64,000 nt of DNA from Cylicocyclus nassatus (Eukaryota > Nematoda > Chromadorea > Rhabditida > Strongylidae), in NCBI GenBank assembly GCA_958299035.1, contig CATQJL010000316.1:14850347-14914346 (forward strand), read 5' to 3'. The notes below the pieces were generated by a model that saw only the letters and a program-made list of their open reading frames with translations, was not told where the DNA came from and made no database searches. The position numbers were made by a program, and so were the translations under genes. Each line of letters opens with the position of its first letter. Position 1 is the first letter of the stretch. Positions 40,401 to 50,609 of this stretch are shown here, piece after piece.

Positions 40401-43400
40401 TTATTGTCGCTCCCTTTGATAGCGAGGTCAATTTCCTCTTGCGAACAAAGAGCAAGAATTTTGTTTCTCCTGCTCATTTTCTCGGTTCACATTAAAACAA
40501 AGCTCAAAATAAGACTGAGCAATTCGAGGAAATCATAGAGAAACTTGACGGCCTTGATACATGAAACTCTAACAGCTGCTTCACACCTAATAAACTTTAC
40601 AAAAGGCATCCACTTCTCTAGTTGCATTTTCTCTTCAATTTTCAGCTTTGTTAATAGCTGTTCGATCATGAAAGCAAACATGCACCTATTTTTTGGCAAA
40701 ACCGACAACTATTCAGCTTGATATGTACTTCTAAGGTCATCCTCTCAGTTGCAAATCTTGGTCAGATAACATTAGCAGCCAAGTTGGTTAAAAGTGGCTC
40801 AGCCTGGTAAACTGCAAGAAAGGTGAAGAGCATTTGACTCATGCTTTCCGACAAAACACAAGTCCAAATTAATTTAGATTTAGTAATATGTGATACAAAT
40901 ATTAACGATCTTATTGTCTAAAACACAAATACATATTTCCGCAAGAGAATTTGCGAAACATTATGAGTGATAGATTTGTGACGATCTATGCCTAAATATG
41001 GAACGAATTACATTTCCTGAACGCACTATTTCTAGCAATCTCCTAATCTCCGCGCAAAAGTTATCTTTACAATCTATGCAAATCTGTTGGGTTTGCAGTT
41101 TGAATAAGTCAGATCAGACTTAAGTAAATCACTCATCCCTTGAAAGCCTCGTTTCTTTGAGACGGTAATAGCTTGTCCTATACTGCATTGCCGGTCTGCA
41201 TTTTTCATATTCGTTATGGGAGAATTTTCTTACACTGTTACTTTAAATCAGAGAATTTATGTGCTGGTTTGTCGAAAGGTGGGAACATTTAATCGTATGC
41301 CAATATAATTTACCCGAAATCATCAGCTCCTCAGGTCACAATATGAACAGCTTACATCACATCAAATATATTCATTTTCTAGAATTTCTCCTGCGGCAGA
41401 AAATTGTTGAAAGTTGAGAACGGGAATTCATCATACATATTAGGTTGTTCCAAAAGTTTTGTCGGTTTTTTTCATCGCTCACCTAAAACCCATAGAACAC
41501 CAAGCCATGGGCGACTTAGGTACCAATTGACTTAGATTTTTATACTCCTTCTTACAAGTATATTTGCTCTCTGATCTACCCTGTCTTTGCAATGTTACCG
41601 CCATGGATTTTTGAGCACCTCAGCAGTAACGCCAAACATTTCTGAATTTTAGAAATTTTTATACTGAGATTCTCAAAGAGCGCTGGTGACTGTTGAGCAG
41701 AGCAAACCTTTGGCCACAATGTACTTTATCTAAATTGGGTGGGCCACGTTTATCAACTCCGTATTAATTATTTATTCAAGAAAAACCCTGGCTTTTTGAT
41801 TACGTATACCATGTAAGATTGCCGGAAATTCCAAAAAGCACATTTATGAGGCAAATCAAATTCAGCTATGTTGCATAAATAACGTTCAATAACAAACAAG
41901 TTACAATTCGCAAGAACTTCAAAAGTTTCCATGTTTTTGCTGCAGTTGCGTGTTTCATGACTTTGCCAAAAATCGAGGTTTTCGACGAAATTATTTTTTG
42001 AAGCTAAAAACAGCAGATTAGGAGAATTTAAAGATATCGCCCCATAGTCCAGAAATTACTTCAATTGCGCCATACTTAAATTTCTCCGAAACCCTGGAAT
42101 GAAATTTTTAAAAAATTAGCCGAACTTTGAGCAGATAACAATGACAAGAAGAATTTTAACTAAATCATGAAAAGCATACATGATTTTTACACCAGAATGT
42201 AACCACAAGAAAGAGAAGGAAAAGCTGCATCGAATGCATGTTGAGGCTCACTAAGGTCTTTTGTGCGTGGTTTTATAGTGGTTCTAAAAAACCGACAAAA
42301 CTTTCGGAACAACCTGATATAATGACAATTCCAACTCTCTCCGTGACAATCGGCTCCTCATGTCAAACTATAGAACGGACCAATCACCAAGCATTTCTTT
42401 TTCTCTAGAATGTCGCTGCATTAGTGCTAAGCGCGAAAGTAAACATTTTTACGGACAATTTGCCTCGATTCAAAAGCCCCAAAGCGATCTACGAAGTCAC
42501 AACAGCAAAAAACATCTCAGTTGTCTGAGGGGTAGTAGCTGAGCCTTTCATACTTGCACGAAACTTTGCCCCTACGGTTTGAGCAAAAGGAAGCAGTATG
42601 TTCTTTTGGATCCATCCGTGCGCAGGATTCTTGTAAGTATTGAAAACTCGCCTACCTTAATTTTCTTTCAGATGATGTGTACGCGCGATCTTCACCATAA
42701 TCTGTTGGTAAATTACGTAATTCTGAACAGTCAATGTAATTAATGTAGTTTTCTCGTTTGTCACGCATTCTTTTGATACACATTGTATAGACCCCCCCCC
42801 CCTTGCGTTATCGCATGCCAGCACTAGAATGGGGAAACAAAATGTTTAAGATTCACAATCAAGTTCTACTCAATTTGATAAACATCGATAACTGCGACAT
42901 CAACCAAAATGAAAACTGTTTCAGCTTCTGCCAATCCATCCGATGCTTCTTCTGCACCCACTAAAGCATCCAGCAGCTCCATTCAAAGCTCCGTCAAAAC
43001 TACAACCCAATCACCAACAAGAAGTAAGTGCTCAACTCAGGTGAAGGGTGCAGGGCTCAGCACAGCTGGCACCGGGTCAAGCTGGATACCATTTTTAGGT
43101 CGGAAAGCAAAAGGGATATCGTTTTTACAGGGCCGAGGCGGAGAACTGCCGCAAAAATGCCGCCGGCATGCCACCGGCATGCCATTGGCAATGTCCATCA
43201 ACAAACAAAGGCGTTGTTTTCAGCCAAAACGCAATAGTATGACACCAAATTTCGTGTGTGCATGCGCGTTCGTGGACCGGAACTACGGGCCAAAAAATTA
43301 TGAAAACTTATGTGAATGAAAGCTGTGCCCAACTTTTTTCTGAATTAGCTGGCACCGTGCCAGCTGGGTGCCAGCTGAGCTGGCACCGACACTTTGCTCA

Positions 43401-46192
43401 CATAAGTTTTCATACTTTTTTTACATAAAATGTATCTACACTGTAAAAGATTACATACGGAGAAGAAACAGCTTCATAATGTTCTCTTTTCAGCGTTCTA
43501 TAGCAATTTGAAAACCACTCGGTCCGCTCAGCTGTCGAAAAATCGCTTTTTCTGCTTCTCAAGATGTGATTCGACCACTTAAAAGGCTCAGGAAGCTGTG
43601 AAAAGTTCTTCTATGAAATCAGAAATGCATGAAAACACTACTACATTTTTTTACATAATATAAAAATGATGACGAGTTTTCAAAACAGGTCAAAAGGGAC
43701 TTCGTACGAAATTTTCAATATCAAACGGGACTTCGTTTTGAAATTTCCCTGGTGCCAGCTCGTGCCGAGCCCTGGAAGGGTGATCCAACAGGGCGAACTG
43801 AAGAATAGACTTCAAGTTTTGAAACATTTTTTGAACTTTCGTTGCCACTTTCATGCGGAAGTCACTGTTCATGGATCCTACAGAATTGTTGCGGTTTTTA
43901 CCTTACACATGATCTGATCCATATGTGCGACTTAAAAAGGTTGAACTTGCAGATTCCCATTGTATGTTTGTCGGAGATATGCTGAATCTGGGTCACAATA
44001 CGACTCTCTACAAAGAAGTGAGTGAGTGGATGTAGTTTTTTTACGCTTTTTTCTACATATTAGACGGATTTTGAAAATAGATAACTATCTGTACAAATAG
44101 ACAAAGCACTTGATGGTTATCAAATAGATATTTTTGAAACATTTTCTTTCTTGGAAAGACGACCGGAAAATACGTATCTCAAATTTTCGGCATCATATTA
44201 TTATCCATTATTCATGTTGATCATGTTTTCAACCTGTTCAATGCCAAAATCATGCAGCGGTTCCGTCAGTTTGTTATATTGAAATCTGTTTGTCCTGCGT
44301 CCAACAACCTTCACTATACAGGGTGTCCCAAAAGTGAGTACAGACTTTTGCTATCAGTAATGACTTTCCACAAAGTATTTTGTTTAGCTCATATCAGTGG
44401 AGCTGGCTTCAATTTAGAATTAAAGTATAGATTGAATCACTCAACCCGTTTTACTACTGTAGGACGACGGTAGGAACTATGAAGAGAGTTTTGAGCCATT
44501 AAGGCTATGCTTTCGCTCCAAAAGGGATACTCAACAAGCCGAAAACTTTATTCGGCTAAACTTAAGCGCTAATTATGGATACAAAATTTGCACTTACCGT
44601 AAAAGTTTTTTTGAATGAATGCCAGATAAACTGCATTAACTTTTTTATGTTTTCCAAAAACGTGATAAAAACTATTCAACTCGCTTTGAAAACTCGTGAA
44701 TGATTGTTTAATGAATTCAGTATGTCCAAAAATATCTCTGCATAACTTTTAAGAATTTTTTGAAACTTTTTGAAATGACTATTTTATAATGCCGCTGCAT
44801 GCTAAAACTTCCTGCCTTAAATACAGTAACGAAGAGCGCTGTGATTCGCATACTGTAAACCTAAATTGAAGGCTCCAACGAATGGTAATTGAAGCTAAGC
44901 AAGGGACTTCGAAAAGAGATAACGATCAAAAAGTGTGTACTTATTGGGACAGGACACCCTGTATATTGAACAGCCCAAAAAGAAGCTGCCAATACTAAAT
45001 AAGACTAAGCAGTAGTGTTTAAATGGTTTTTAGGAGAAAAATATGATCAGTATGGTCGCTGGCATGTTGCTCCCTCTAGGACAAAACTACCACACTGCTA
45101 GGATGTGGAGCTATGGCCACGTCGAACACTCCGACACCTTTTCAAAAGCCTTCCACACATTCACCAAGGATTGGTCTGAATTCAGCGGCATGTTAATAAA
45201 CAAGATGAAGTTTTCTTTAAAGGTATATCCACAAGGTGGAAACAAAGAGTACGTGATTCCCTTCAAATTCACTGCAGAATCTGAAGCTATTTAAATTTAG
45301 CGTCTTTACCCTGATTAATAACACTACGGACCCCAGAAACAAGGCAAACTGCTTGGTTTTTTTATCTGCCATGTGAGTATCATCGTCAAATTACAATTTC
45401 TTACGAGAAAGGAGACACAAGCAGTATTTCCAACATGTAAAGCAAAAATATCCGTAGTTGAAGTTGAAGTGAACTGCGGTCAGCTAGTACAAGCTCCCCC
45501 AGATTTTTAGCTTGAAATTTGAGGAATTGAAATATGCCGGGGAAATTTCGAGATTTATTCGAGTCTTTTGACTTGATCAAGATCATACGTCGCAGTTCCT
45601 TAAGACAGATATACCTGGAGTAACACAAAGTCGATATTTTTTTATTTTCCTGATAAAACACATCAAAAGACAAAATGGAATAGAACTGAGAGTCCGAGAC
45701 TAAGAGTATCTTAAGGAATATTTTTTTTGCTTTTTAGGGAAAAGACTGCAAACCAGTAATTTATAGCATTGCCTACAGATTTTCGTGTACCTGAGCCGTC
45801 TGTAGAATACATCAATACCTGTCATATCGCATTCATACAAGCTTACAGGATTTCTTGTCTTTTGATTGTTTAACCAAGTGAGACTCATTGCAGGACAGAC
45901 GTGAAAGATTATAAAATTGTACCAGATTACCATTACGAAAGAATCGTCGTTGTTAACATGGCAGGTAAGCTCTTGCTGTCTCAAATATTTTTATACTGTG
46001 AACTAAAGCAGTAGTTGCGCCTGAAAATTCTCGCCGTGTGTATCAAATCGCTAGGATTTTTAAGGTGGCAACTTCAGCGGAATTGTGGAAGAAAGTCAAG
46101 GGATTGTTGTCGAGGTCTCTCAACCATATGATAAAGTAGAGGAGAATGCTAAAAAAATTCACGATGCAATACGGAAAGGTTTTCATTCGTAG
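37401..46192 (+). CDS. Gene A: type II membrane protein with Ser/Thr/Pro-rich stalk and VWA-like ectodomain (9 exons)
   Basis: Exons: 37401-37491, 37544-37672, 38378-38506, 42925-43023, 43953-44017, 45034-45222, 45278-45372, 45894-45964, 46065-46192. They sum to 996 nt, i.e. 331 residues plus TAG, and all eight junction phases match. Introns 1 and 6 are 52 and 55 nt. Residues 1-43 are cytosolic, ending in a basic RLGKR; 44-65 (TLVAAVIIIALAILIAIIVSII) form a signal anchor; about 74-149 are a Ser/Thr/Pro-rich stalk; about 150-331 have the size and pattern of a VWA fold. Landmarks are CMFVGDMLNLG (strand 1; no DxSxS MIDAS serines), MWSYGH, NKANCLVFLSA (strand 4), YERIVVVNM and GIVVEVSQPYDKV. Exons 3-9 are corroborated by gene B with the same boundaries. 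Seven or so MITEs sit in its introns. The VWA assignment is pattern recognition only; a cell-surface binding or recognition role is inference. An upstream exon cannot be excluded. Confidence 0.72.
37963..38122. mobile_element. 160-bp GC-rich hairpin MITE in gene A intron 2
   Basis: Near-perfect palindrome CAGGGCTCC...GGAGCCCTG, with arms running through GCAGAGTCGTTTGCACCAGC and a central CGATCGATGGCGGCGG region. It is flanked by TA on both sides (37961-37962 and 38123-38124). It is much more GC-rich than its surroundings and would fold into a hairpin of about 60 bp in the pre-mRNA. Confidence 0.75.
39307..40253. mobile_element. Palindromic mariner-like MITE (left arm only)
   Basis: A 947-bp foldback with arms of about 450 bp. 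It begins TTAGGTTGATTCATAATTAA, ends in the complement, and is flanked by TA at 39305-39306 and 40254-40255. The arms are so alike that equivalent reading frames appear on both strands; these are palindrome artefacts. The right arm lacks it (near 62590). Related sequence forms the centre of the giant inverted repeat. Confidence 0.85.
41440..42317. mobile_element. Mariner-like MITE (left arm only)
   Basis: 878 bp, beginning TTAGGTTGTTCCAAAAGTTT and ending AAACTTTCGGAACAACCTGA, with TA on both sides (41438-41439 and 42318-42319). The right arm at about 61400-61420 runs straight across the site. No intact transposase is seen. Confidence 0.85.
43051..43774. mobile_element. hAT-like MITE with perfect 8-bp target duplication (left arm only)
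   Basis: 724 bp. Inverted termini are CAGGGCTCAGCACAGCTGGC and GCCAGCTCGTGCCGAGCCCTG. Flanking GAAGGGTG occurs at 43043-43050 and 43775-43782. The empty site in the right arm (near 60733, minus strand) carries a single GAAGAGTG. An 8-bp duplication with CAGGG-type ends indicates the hAT superfamily. It lies in gene A intron 4, 27 bp after the exon-4 donor. Confidence 0.88.
44319..44961. mobile_element. Tc1-like MITE shared by both arms (left copy)
   Basis: 643 bp with ends CAGGGTGTCCCAAAAGTGAG and TTGGGACAGGACACCCTG, flanked by TA (44317-44318 and 44962-44963). The counterpart at 59085-59742 occupies the same intron of gene B, so the insertion predates the duplication. Confidence 0.8.
45511..45794 (+). 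pseudogene. Gene A alternative terminal exons 7 + 7b, broken by a stop
   Basis: Exon 7 (45511-45619) follows a strong AGATTTTTAG acceptor, starts in the phase left by exon 6 and ends at GGA|GTAACA. Exon 7b (45738-45794) follows TTTGCTTTTTAG and ends in TGA. Together they encode a segment whose layout (hydrophobic strand RFIRVF, a loop, then a short strand VIYSIAYRF) parallels exons 8+9 (YERIVVVNM, loop, GIVVEVSQPYDKV). In gene A codon 45569-45571 is TGA where gene B has GAA, so this isoform would be truncated here. Confidence 0.45.
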
Positions 46193-46775
46193 TAAAGTTA
46201 TTCACATAACAGCTTGTTGAGCCAAACATTTTATGTGGGGACATGCCAAGTAAAAGCAGCCCAAATCAATTATATGCATTGAGTAGGCGCATCAACTATA
46301 GCGATACGGAAAGGTTTTCAATCGTAATAAAGTTACTCATGTAATAGATTGTTGAGCCAAATATTCATGTGAGAGTAAAAGCGGCTCAAAATGATACGAG
46401 TGAGTAAGCCGCATCCATTGTAAGCAAAATCAAGTAGCTCTCAAATTTCGTAGAGCCCTCCTAGCCCATGAGAACGTAATTTACTGTATGAAAAATTTAC
46501 CAATATAGTACCTGGTGTGGTTCCTATACCCGAACTGCAAGCAAATCACAAGATACATTTCTCTTGCGCTTCCGACCTATGACACCTATGACCATATCTC
46601 TGGATGACCTCTCATGAAAGCGCCAACTATCGAAAAGGAAACCAAGAATTCGTGGTCTACGAGTCTTTCATTTGAGTGCCACAGCTTCAGACAATAAAGC
46701 TGCAATGTACCCTCTCATGTGTCGGGTTTGCAACATAATAATGTTCGTTGCTTATAATGTCAAAAAACAGTGTAG
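46193..46775. other. Arm-conserved region downstream of gene A, uncharacterised
   Basis: Collinear with about 57270-57847. It includes a local inexact repeat (AT/CGGAAAGGTTTTCAxTCGTA near 46171 and 46309, each followed by AAAGTTA). Short frames with plausible acceptors exist (for example after AATATAG near 46506) but contain a 1-nt indel between the arms, so coding is not supported. Confidence 0.45.
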
Positions 46776-46880
46776 GTAGAAGAAATAACTAGACGCATAT
46801 TTGGTGGAGGAAAGCAGGCCTTGCAAGATGACCGCCGCATGCACCTGAACAATGAGCTACAGAAAGGAAGTCGAAATTGA
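46776..46880 (+). CDS. Possible terminal exon of unknown gene (left copy)
   Basis: After the acceptor CAGTGTAG an open frame of 34 codons plus TGA reads VEEITRRIFGGGKQALQDD and continues to LNNELQKGSRN, a charged, probably helical segment. The right-arm copy (57165-57269) has the same length with two replacements and no indel, and the following 100 bp are identical between arms. No upstream exon was identified and no family is recognised. An opposite-strand frame of 64 codons overlaps it and is also conserved, so the coding strand is uncertain. Confidence 0.3.
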   Translation, partial: VEEITRRIFGGGKQALQDDRRMHLNNELQKGSRN

Positions 46881-47511
46881 TGAGCATCTGATCTGCTGTG
46901 GATGCTTGCCTTTTGAATGTTCACATCACTTGATTGATCAACCTTGTAGCACATACAAACATTTCTGCACTTGGTTCATATCGTGGATGCTTAAGGCCAA
47001 AATTTAGAAAGAGTTCAATAAAATTTAAAAACTTAAACTTTCACATTACAGGCTAATCATATTGGCTTATTAGCAAATTGAAAATCACATTTTTTTGTTA
47101 TTTTATTGCTTGTGCCAGATATACTATTCCGCTTTTGCTTCACTACTTTTCGGATTTCTTCTAGGTTTTTCTCAAAACGCTACTTTAGAATGGCGCCATA
47201 CGCTTCAAGTCCCTAATATAGAGTAAGAAAAAACATAGAGACTGCTCGTACCGTGACACGGGGTTGAAGTTGGTTCTACACTGATAATGTAAGAGGAGCG
47301 AAAAACAATCGAGAAAAAGACTTCTCAACAATTAGGAGACATCTTTTGGGACACCCTTTCAACTTTCGAGTCAGCTTTCTCGGCAATTTATTCGAAAGAA
47401 TTTGACTATATAAACGGCCGCTTGTCTAGCCTCTGGCTTGCTTCTTCTGGAATCCCTGATTTTGCTCTACATTTCATGTTTTTCTGCTAAAGCTTAGTGC
47501 TAATTTATATA

Positions 47512-48308
47512 TTAGGTTGGAAACTAAGTTCAACTCATTGCAACTCATTCAATAACTTCCCTTTCTCTCAACATGGCACACTCAAATTTTGCCTTTATGT
47601 AGGTTATGACGCAAGCAACAAGAGCAGCAGCTGTTCTCAGTGAGGATACCTAGGTGCATGGTATAAGGGGAAAGGTTATAATTGACAGATTTGGCTGAAG
47701 TTGGCATAGGGGGGAGGTAATCGAACATGCTGATCACGAAAAAGATACCGAAGTTGCGTAATAAAGGCTTTTGTAAGAATACTGTAGGCTTACGATACAG
47801 GGCCTAACTTCAAACAAGGAAAGATGCGTTGATTTAACAAATGAATATGATATTCGTGCCTGGCAGGTCAGATAACCTTGCTTTATGGAGTCTCGGCGAA
47901 TTTTGAAGTTCCGACTTCTTGGTCATTGGCGGTTTTCTCCAGCAGCTTTGCGTGCAGCGGGCTCGTTAGACTTTGTGATTACGCCAAATCTCGACATGCT
48001 ATCAAATTTCATTTTTTTTCTTATCGAGCCCAATGAGTCAACCTCTAGCAACAATTCGTACACGATTCCGGGTTGTTGCACAGAGTCTACGCTGCAGAAA
48101 GCCACATTTTAGCTCAAAACCCCAAAAATTCTCGAACTCCACTAATTTTCGAAAAATGCCCAAAATTTTTCTAACGTGTTCAAAAATCAAACAGTTTGTG
48201 CGTAGTTGTAGCACGCATTGTGCTCTGTATAGTAGAAAAATTCGCGTGCGCTACATTCAAAAAGGGTGAATTCATGAAAGAAGTTGTAAATCTTAGTTTG
48301 CAGCCTAA
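47512..48308. mobile_element. Mariner-like MITE shared by both arms (left copy)
   Basis: 797 bp, TTAGGTTGGAAACTAAGTTC to CTTAGTTTGCAGCCTAA, flanked by TA (47510-47511 and 48309-48310). Same family as 32370-33171 and same position as 54424-55222 in the other arm, so it was present before the inverted duplication. Confidence 0.82.
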
Positions 48309-48485
48309 TATTATTGCATTCTTCAAGATACAGTAATTTTTTCTCAAGATAAAAATTTATGCTTTCAAATTTATGTCTTGAAGCACTACTTGTCAGACGT
48401 CCGCTGGGGGGAGGAGGGGGGGGGGGATAAACAGATTGTTTTGGGAAACACCTGCTGTACTTGTACTTTTCCTTCATTGATTATA

Positions 48486-49169
48486 CAGGGGGTCCAAAAA
48501 AAAGGGAACACTGTTTGATTGCTGATAATTCCCTTGCTTTCATGTCTTTCACCGAGCTTAAGGCACATTCTATAGAGCAAGGGTTATCTTATCTTTAGAT
48601 TTATAGTATGGAGCGAATCGTCGATTGCTCTTCATTAGTGGGATTACGGTAGAAACTTCGACACAGATTTTAGGCCATTGGAGGCCATATTTTCCTCGGA
48701 ACAAAACCAAACAAGCCAAAGACTTTTACAGTATGGTAAGGGTAGCCCCTGAGTTCAAATATGAAATTTCCACTTTACTATGGTGCTTCTTTACAAAGCT
48801 ATCCCAGGTAAACCGTAATATTGAATTTCCAGCACTTGTCAGGAATGTGACTACACCGTCAAAAAAGCTGAAAACACTCGTAAAAAGTTGTGTAGTGGAA
48901 TCAGCGTGCGCGAAAACCCTAATACACGATTTTTCAGATTTTTTGAAAATAATTTTGTCAAGTGGCATATTTCACAATAAATCTGCATGCTAGAAGTTCA
49001 TACCGTAATCCTACAGTGACGAACAGCTATCGGTGATTTGCTCCCTACTACAAATCTAAGTTGAACCTCGCTCTTCAGAATGGCGCTTCAAGCTCTGCGA
49101 AAGATAAGACATGAATGCAACGGAGTTATTAACGAACAAATAGTGTTCACATTTTTTTGAGAAACCCTG
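48486..49169. mobile_element. Tc1-like MITE (left arm only)
   Basis: 684 bp with ends CAGGGGGTCCAAAAAAAAGG and TTTTTTTGAGAAACCCTG, TA at 48484-48485 and 49170-49171. The right arm near 54250 reads uninterrupted through the TATA target. Confidence 0.8.
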
Positions 49170-49341
49170 TATATTTAAACGATAGAAAATAAAGAATTCG
49201 GCGTTTTCACTACCCTCTGCGGGGATGCACCAAACGCGCACTACTTTCTAGTCGGAGGGGGAGTTGTATGCGTGCGAGCCTTTTGCACTTTTTTGAACGC
49301 AAAGACTTTCAAAGAGTCATTTTAAGCATTCCCCAAAAAAC

Positions 49342-49554
49342 ATGGGAGTATTCTCGTACAAAGTGTCTTTCAGAGACCAGCACATGTTTGAATTACAAGG
49401 AGTTGGACAAGGTAAAATAAATGTTGAAAAATTGGAAACTCAAGCTATTACAAAAAGAATCTTCGAGAATGCGGAAGCTAGTAATTCCTTATCAAGTGTG
49501 CCCAAGGAGCTTGTCTATCGTAATTCTCTAAATCGTATTAAATCTAATAAATAA
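49342..49554 (+). CDS. Small conserved ORF of unknown function, left-arm copy (70 aa)
   Basis: Begins MGVFSYKVSFRDQHMFELQ and continues through NVEKLETQAIT and FENAEASNSL to a stop at 49554. Two tandem homologues lie in the right arm (53466-53714 open, 53880-54090 frameshifted). One base fewer in the A-run just before the ATG puts the upstream frame out of register relative to the right-arm copy, so it may be an exon of a larger protein that begins upstream. No signal peptide, membrane segment or family is recognised. Confidence 0.35.
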   Translation: MGVFSYKVSFRDQHMFELQGVGQGKINVEKLETQAITKRIFENAEASNSLSSVPKELVYRNSLNRIKSNK

Positions 49555-49755
49555 ATCCAAGAACTCCACAAACTTCCACTGGGACTCAACAATCAAAATA
49601 AGTACATGTACCGCTTTGGTAAATAAAACAACTATTAGAGCACATAAGAGATAGATAAATACGTGGTGGATAAAAACCGAAGCAGAGCATTTTATTCGCT
49701 AATTCAGTAGTGACTTAGCGAATCTTTAGTAGTAGAGCATTCATAGCACTATTAA

Positions 49756-50190
49756 AGGCAGCGTCCGGGCAAAATTTCGCCTCTCATGTTTCTGCCATTC
49801 TGGGGCCTTTCCGTGGCCCTGATTACAGTTGTAAAGTCCAAATTGTTCAAAACCCTCAAAAAACCCGGTTCTTGGGGACCCTCTCTTCAAGGAGCGGACG
49901 TTCGAAATTGCTCGTCCTCATCGTCATGCCAGCGGGAGGAGCTGCAACTGCACGGATGCGGTTGCATTGCAGTGTGCAGTGCAACTGCAATGCAACCGCA
50001 CACCTGCGTAAGCGCTTGTCCTCAGGGGTGGTTTGTGATAAGAAGGGGCGGCTTGTGATACGTATCACAGGCCCGTATCTCCTTTTAGAGGGCACGTCAA
50101 AGGATCGGACCAACGCAGATAGGATACTCTTGGGCCCTCTTTACAACTATGTGCTAAGCTGGGTGGATGGATCTTGCCTGGGAGCTGCCT
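49756..50190. mobile_element. TTAA-type MITE (left arm only)
   Basis: 435 bp; left end AGGCAGCGTCCGGGC, right end GCCTGGGAGCTGCCT (imperfect inverted repeat). Flanks TTAA (49752-49755) and TTGA (50191-50194). The right arm lacks it near 53325. It contains an internal palindrome around GTTGCATTGCAGTGTGCAGT. Confidence 0.7.
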
Positions 50191-50609
50191 TTGAATAGAT
50201 CTGCTCAATCCAAGCGCCAAGTACTTACGTTGAAGCCCTTCAGGATCTTATCTATAAAGCTTGGATGTGAGACTCATTAAAATGTTCAAGTGGCACGTTC
50301 AGCGAACCACCTCTTGTGGAATTAACGTTGTTGTTGAAAACGGTACCTGAAATCATTGTGCAATTCAAAGCAGTTTTACATACCCAGTGAACAAAAGCTT
50401 TCCTCAAAGCGTTTTTCTCAGTCTAACGAATTTTGGGGCTCCAAAATACAACATAAAAAAGCAAAGTAGGTACGGTTTAAGGCAACGGCTAGAGGAGAAG
50501 TATCCTTGTCCGAATGCTGATGAGCACAAGACCCTCCAAGTACATAGTATTTCAAAGGCCACTTTCCGGCTCATGTGTTAAAATGAATGCGTGCTTCGGA
50601 CGCTCATTT

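Larger units (their letters stand above)
38507..42924 (+). other. Gene A intron 2 to 3 interval (stalk exon gap), no additional gene
   Basis: A 4.4-kb intron between stalk exons. It holds two arm-1-specific MITEs (39307-40253 and 41440-42317) and otherwise matches 60854-63696. The 108-codon frame at 38803-39129 is not conserved in the right arm, which carries indels there, so it is not called. A run of C occurs near 42790. Confidence 0.65.

Noticed and set aside
42790..42801. Homopolymer C run and similar G/C runs (34835, 48412, 54311, 59761, 60037) as functional elements
   Set aside because: Most likely slippage-prone tracts in MITEs or assembly noise; no consistent gene context.
45043..45294. 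Single ORF reading through exon 5 into KVYPQGGNKEY
   Set aside because: The tail is better explained as a 55-nt intron (GTATAT...CTGCAG) leading in phase 0 to an exon with NKANCLVFLSA; the read-through frame ends without that strand.
45401..45673. 90-codon minus-strand frame with counterpart in the right arm
   Set aside because: Antisense to exon 7. It differs by indels between arms, while the sense exon fits splice phases.
45871..45893. Reading exon 8 leftward as one longer exon with an in-frame TAA shared by both arms
   Set aside because: The CATTGCAG acceptor at 45886-45893 starts an exon in the exact phase left by exon 6, so the TAA is intronic and not a disabling mutation.
45700..45984. 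94-codon minus-strand frame, identical in both arms (58059-58343 plus)
   Set aside because: It lies antisense to exon 8 and its splice sites in a tract that is identical at DNA level, so frame conservation is automatic. No motif or splice continuation supports it.
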